A stretch of 64,000 nt of DNA from Oceanobacillus sojae (lineage in GTDB: Bacteria; Bacillota; Bacilli; Bacillales; Amphibacillaceae): NCBI RefSeq assembly GCF_900162665.1, contig NZ_LT727810.1, forward strand, positions 341,067-405,066. The letters run 5' to 3'. The notes below the pieces were generated by a model that was given only the letters and a program-made list of their open reading frames with translations, ran no database searches and was not told where the DNA came from. Of this stretch, positions 61,505-64,000 are shown piece by piece. How positions within the stretch are numbered: the stretch's first letter is position 1; the number at the start of each line of letters is the position of its first letter. The translations under genes were made by a program, and so were the position numbers.

Positions 61505-62443
61505 ATGAAGGTAATTGATACACATTGTGATGCACTATTAAAGCTTCAGACAGCACGGCTGGAGCAAAGAAAACTTGATTTTCGGAATGCACCAGAGATA
61601 GAGACCAATTTGAAGCGCTTAGAAGCAGGAAATGTCAGCGTCCAATTTTTTGCGATTTTTGTGAATCCGGAAACAGTTACTACAACAGATCAATGGGAAC
61701 ATGGATTAGAGCAGGCAACTCTTTTTCATGAAGAAATTGTTGAAAAGAACGAGAATGTAAAGTTTATTCGTGACTGGAAGGATATTCGCACACTTGCTCC
61801 AGGTGAAATTGGTGCGGTATTAACTTTAGAAGGAGCTGAAGCTATCGGTAACGATATAGAAAAGCTCCAAAAACTTTATCAAATGGGTGTGAAATCCTTT
61901 GGCCTGACGTGGAATCCTGCGAATCTATGCGCAGATGGTGCAGAGGAACCGAGAGGGGCAGGACTAACAACGCTGGGAAAAGAAGTTGTCCGGTTAAATA
62001 ATGAAAATAAAGTTTTAACAGATGTATCCCATCTTTCCGTTAAAGCATTTTGGGATGTGATGGAGCTTGCTGATTATCCCATTGCATCGCATTCCAATAC
62101 CCGGGCAATTTGTGATCATCCCAGAAACCTGTATGATGATCAGCTGAAAGCATTGATTGCCAAAAATGCGCCAATCCATTTTGCGCTCTATCCTGTCTTT
62201 TTGAAAAAAAATGCAAGAACGGCAACAGTAGCTGATCTTTGTGAACATATTGATCACGTTTGTGCTCTTGGCGGAGAAAAAAATATCGGCTTCGGCTCTG
62301 ATTTTGACGGGATAAGCTGTTATATTGATAATATTACCAATTCCTCCGGCTACGATTATTTGCTGAATGAATTACAAAAACATTATTCAGAGGAGCAGGT
62401 TAGAGGATTTGCTTATCAAAACTTTATGAATATGCTTCCCTAG
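61505..62443 (+). CDS. Membrane-dipeptidase family (M19) dipeptidase
   Basis: The 312-residue TIM-barrel metal peptidase begins IDTHCDALLKL, with metal and substrate residues in FGLTWNPANLCADG, LTDVSHLSVKAFWDV, IASHSNTRAICDHPRN and GFGSDFDGI. It hydrolyses dipeptides. ATG behind GGGTAATAGGA. It has no signal peptide and lies 25 bp after the acyl-CoA synthetase gene, so the two may be one operon. Confidence 0.92.
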   Translation: MKVIDTHCDALLKLQTARLEQRKLDFRNAPEIETNLKRLEAGNVSVQFFAIFVNPETVTTTDQWEHGLEQATLFHEEIVEKNENVKFIRDWKDIRTLAPGEIGAVLTLEGAEAIGNDIEKLQKLYQMGVKSFGLTWNPANLCADGAEEPRGAGLTTLGKEVVRLNNENKVLTDVSHLSVKAFWDVMELADYPIASHSNTRAICDHPRNLYDDQLKALIAKNAPIHFALYPVFLKKNARTATVADLCEHIDHVCALGGEKNIGFGSDFDGISCYIDNITNSSGYDYLLNELQKHYSEEQVRGFAYQNFMNMLP

Positions 62444-62460
62444 CCTCTGTATGTAAACAA

Positions 62461-62508
62461 AAAAACTGGAATATCAGGGTGTTTTCCCGATATTCCAGTT
62501 TTTTTATA
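62461..62508. terminator. Bidirectional terminator
   Basis: AAAAACTGGAATATC (62461-62475) pairs with GATATTCCAGTTTTT (62489-62503), then TTTATAT, between the convergent dipeptidase and YitT genes. Confidence 0.85.
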
Positions 62509-62516
62509 TTTGTAAG

Positions 62517-63383
62517 TTAAAATTTTTGCCCATAATATTTATCAAGTGAGAAGCCTCTCCCGAGAATTTCGGACGCACTGATAAAAATAGTGAATGCTTC
62601 CGGAGTTTCTTCCTGAAGTAATTTTTTCAATTTAACTGCTTCTGTCTGTTCCGCCACACATAGGATCATCGTTTTATCCAATTTTGTGTAACCCCCCACA
62701 GACCGTATTTTGGTGAGACCCCGATCGATGCCATTCTGGATAAGCTGCTGTACCTTTTCTTCCTCATCGGTAATGATCATTACCAGTTTTGTTGCAGAGG
62801 TTCGTAATTGGACAATGTCTATTGCTTTACCGCTGATATAAATTGCCATTAACGCAAATAATGTAAGCTCAAAGCTGAAAACGAAAATGGAAGTAATAAC
62901 AACGAGTCCATCTACGATAAATTGTGAATAACCGCTGGAAATCCCAGTGAATTTCTTCACAATTTGAGCAATAGCTGCTGTGCCGCCGGTGGATCCATTT
63001 CCTTTGTAGACGATACCGAGGCCGGCCCCCAGAATAAGTCCGCCATAAAGGGCACTTAAGAATGGGTTGGTAACCGTAATTGGAATATCAGCAGACAAAA
63101 AAATAGCAAGAGGAACCCAAAATGTTCCTACGAGTGTTTTGATACTGAAGTCCTTCCCCAATGCAATCCATCCGATAATAAAAACAGGGATATTAATCAC
63201 GAATTGACTGAGTGCAGGATTAATCGCATACACCTCATAAAGAATAGTACTGATTCCTGATAGGCCGCCGGCAGCTAATCGCGCCGGCAGGAAGAAGATA
63301 TTATATGCTAATCCGACAATGGTTGCTCCAATAATAATATAGGCATATTCTTTAAATACATTAGATTGTTTTGCTTGATCCAT
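62517..63383 (-). CDS. YitT family membrane protein (DUF161/DUF2179)
   Basis: The start is taken at ATG 63383, 9 bp after AAAGGA (the ATG at 63389 is too close to it), giving 288 residues. Five or six membrane helices (YIIIGATIVGLAYNIFFLPARLAAGGLSG, then further spans to about residue 180) are followed by a cytoplasmic DUF2179 domain (LVMIITDEEEKVQQLI). The family's function is unsettled; it is widespread in Bacillaceae. Confidence 0.9.
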   Translation of the reverse strand: MDQAKQSNVFKEYAYIIIGATIVGLAYNIFFLPARLAAGGLSGISTILYEVYAINPALSQFVINIPVFIIGWIALGKDFSIKTLVGTFWVPLAIFLSADIPITVTNPFLSALYGGLILGAGLGIVYKGNGSTGGTAAIAQIVKKFTGISSGYSQFIVDGLVVITSIFVFSFELTLFALMAIYISGKAIDIVQLRTSATKLVMIITDEEEKVQQLIQNGIDRGLTKIRSVGGYTKLDKTMILCVAEQTEAVKLKKLLQEETPEAFTIFISASEILGRGFSLDKYYGQKF

Positions 63384-63464
63384 GTGCATATTTCCTTTCC
63401 CGACAATGATAATTAAACCTATATTAATGTATCATTGTTGGGAGAAAGAGTAAACTGCATGATT

Positions 63465-63926
63465 TTAAAGTGATAAAGCAACAGAATCTTTCTCTTTTAA
63501 AGGCTTTATAATCCGCTGAACAAATTTTTCCAGCACCGTTGGAAGAAGAGAGCCGATTAATGGTGCACTGATTTTTCCAGTCAATCCTTTTAATTCAAGT
63601 TCCAATAAACAGGTCAGTTCGGAGGAACGGGAAGAGAGCCCGGAAAGCTTGAAGCAGCCATTTCCTAAACACCGGTTTTCAGAATCACGAATACGGAATT
63701 GAACGATAGAGGGAGACACCGTCTCTAGGATTCTGACATATAGCTTGAGGTCTTTAGTAATCGTGCCTACTTTCCCATGCAGCTCCCAAACGGAATCGGC
63801 TGCGGATACTTTCTTATGTGTTTGATAACCAGGTACCTGCTTTGCCCAATGAGACCAATCTTCTAAATAACTCCACACCTCTGATTGGGGCAGGTCAATG
63901 TTGACGCTGTAATCTGCTTTTAACAT
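63465..63926 (-). CDS. SRPBCC / CoxG-like protein
   Basis: Start at ATG 63926, 8 bp after AAGGAGG (a TTG one codon earlier is possible), giving 153 residues. The START-like SRPBCC fold is shown by the opening MLKADYSVNIDLPQSEVWSYLED, then WAKQVPGYQ and a C-terminal helix (LPTVLEKFVQRIIKPLKEK). CoxG-like members bind hydrophobic ligands. Function inferred only at fold level. Confidence 0.75.
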   Translation of the reverse strand: MLKADYSVNIDLPQSEVWSYLEDWSHWAKQVPGYQTHKKVSAADSVWELHGKVGTITKDLKLYVRILETVSPSIVQFRIRDSENRCLGNGCFKLSGLSSRSSELTCLLELELKGLTGKISAPLIGSLLPTVLEKFVQRIIKPLKEKDSVALSL

Positions 63927-64000
63927 CAAGTGTTCCTCCTTAAAAAATTCCTTTTTTAGCTTTTTGAATCACTTGATATACTTATGTACCATTTAAGCCG

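Noticed and set aside
1-64000. CRISPR arrays, tRNA or rRNA genes
   Set aside because: No regularly spaced repeats and no tRNA or rRNA sequence were recognised.

Overview
The window looks like a chromosome segment of a low-GC, endospore-forming Bacillota bacterium, most likely a Bacillaceae relative of Oceanobacillus or Virgibacillus. The genus is inferred from gene content and intergenic repeat style only. Supporting signs are a PrkA / YhbH / SpoVR sporulation-type cluster, AAGGAGG-type ribosome binding sites, frequent TTG and GTG starts, sigma-A promoters, a CcpA cre site, a sigma-W-type promoter, and XpaC/TelA and PdxST/PdxR loci of Bacillaceae type. No rRNA, tRNA or CRISPR array was seen.

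Layout. (1) 1-11.7 kb is a visibly A/T-richer accessory catabolic block: a partial MFS transporter, then a family III CoA-transferase, a ribose-type ABC importer (ATPase, permease, lipoprotein), an enoyl-CoA hydratase, an aldehyde dehydrogenase, an iron alcohol dehydrogenase, a LacI regulator and a GH88 unsaturated-uronyl hydrolase. Two perfect LacI-type palindromes sit at the promoter. (2) 11.7-17.7 kb holds polyphosphate kinase and exopolyphosphatase, then two related Gly/Pro/Tyr-rich small proteins flanking a secreted protein of unknown function. (3) 17.8-21.7 kb is a KDG operon (LacI regulator, KDPG aldolase, KDG kinase) followed by a Gfo/Idh/MocA dehydrogenase. Uronate released by GH88 could feed this route. 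(4) 21.9-30 kb holds Hsp20, a TcaA-like zinc-ribbon membrane protein, PurU, an AGCS amino-acid symporter and the divergent PdxR / PdxST vitamin B6 locus. (5) 30-36.4 kb holds structured intergenic repeats, a ComEC-like hydrolase with a ComEA-like tail next to a DUF3006 protein, type II pantothenate kinase, XpaC-TelA and purine nucleoside phosphorylase.

(6) 36.7-41.8 kb holds 5-oxoprolinase (PxpBAC), then a truncated membrane protein next to a TnpB-only IS200/IS605-type element with candidate left end, right end and omega-RNA. (7) 41.8-48.7 kb is a fatty-acid / acyl-CoA catabolic operon under a promoter with a cre site: thiolase, acyl-CoA ligase, nitronate monooxygenase-like protein, crotonase, MBL hydrolase and an aldo-keto reductase. 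(8) 48.7-53 kb holds a large catalase, a 37-residue membrane peptide, a Cof-type phosphatase and a small lipoprotein. (9) 53-58 kb is PrkA - YhbH - SpoVR. (10) 58-64 kb holds a GNAT acetyltransferase, a DUF697 GTPase, an MbcS-like acyl-CoA synthetase, a dipeptidase, a YitT protein and an SRPBCC protein.

The points most worth following are the LacI-controlled sugar/CoA cluster, the paired palindromic repeats whose stems covary, the TnpB with a rearranged catalytic and zinc region plus a LexA-like box, and the paralogous pair of small proteins sharing an upstream box.
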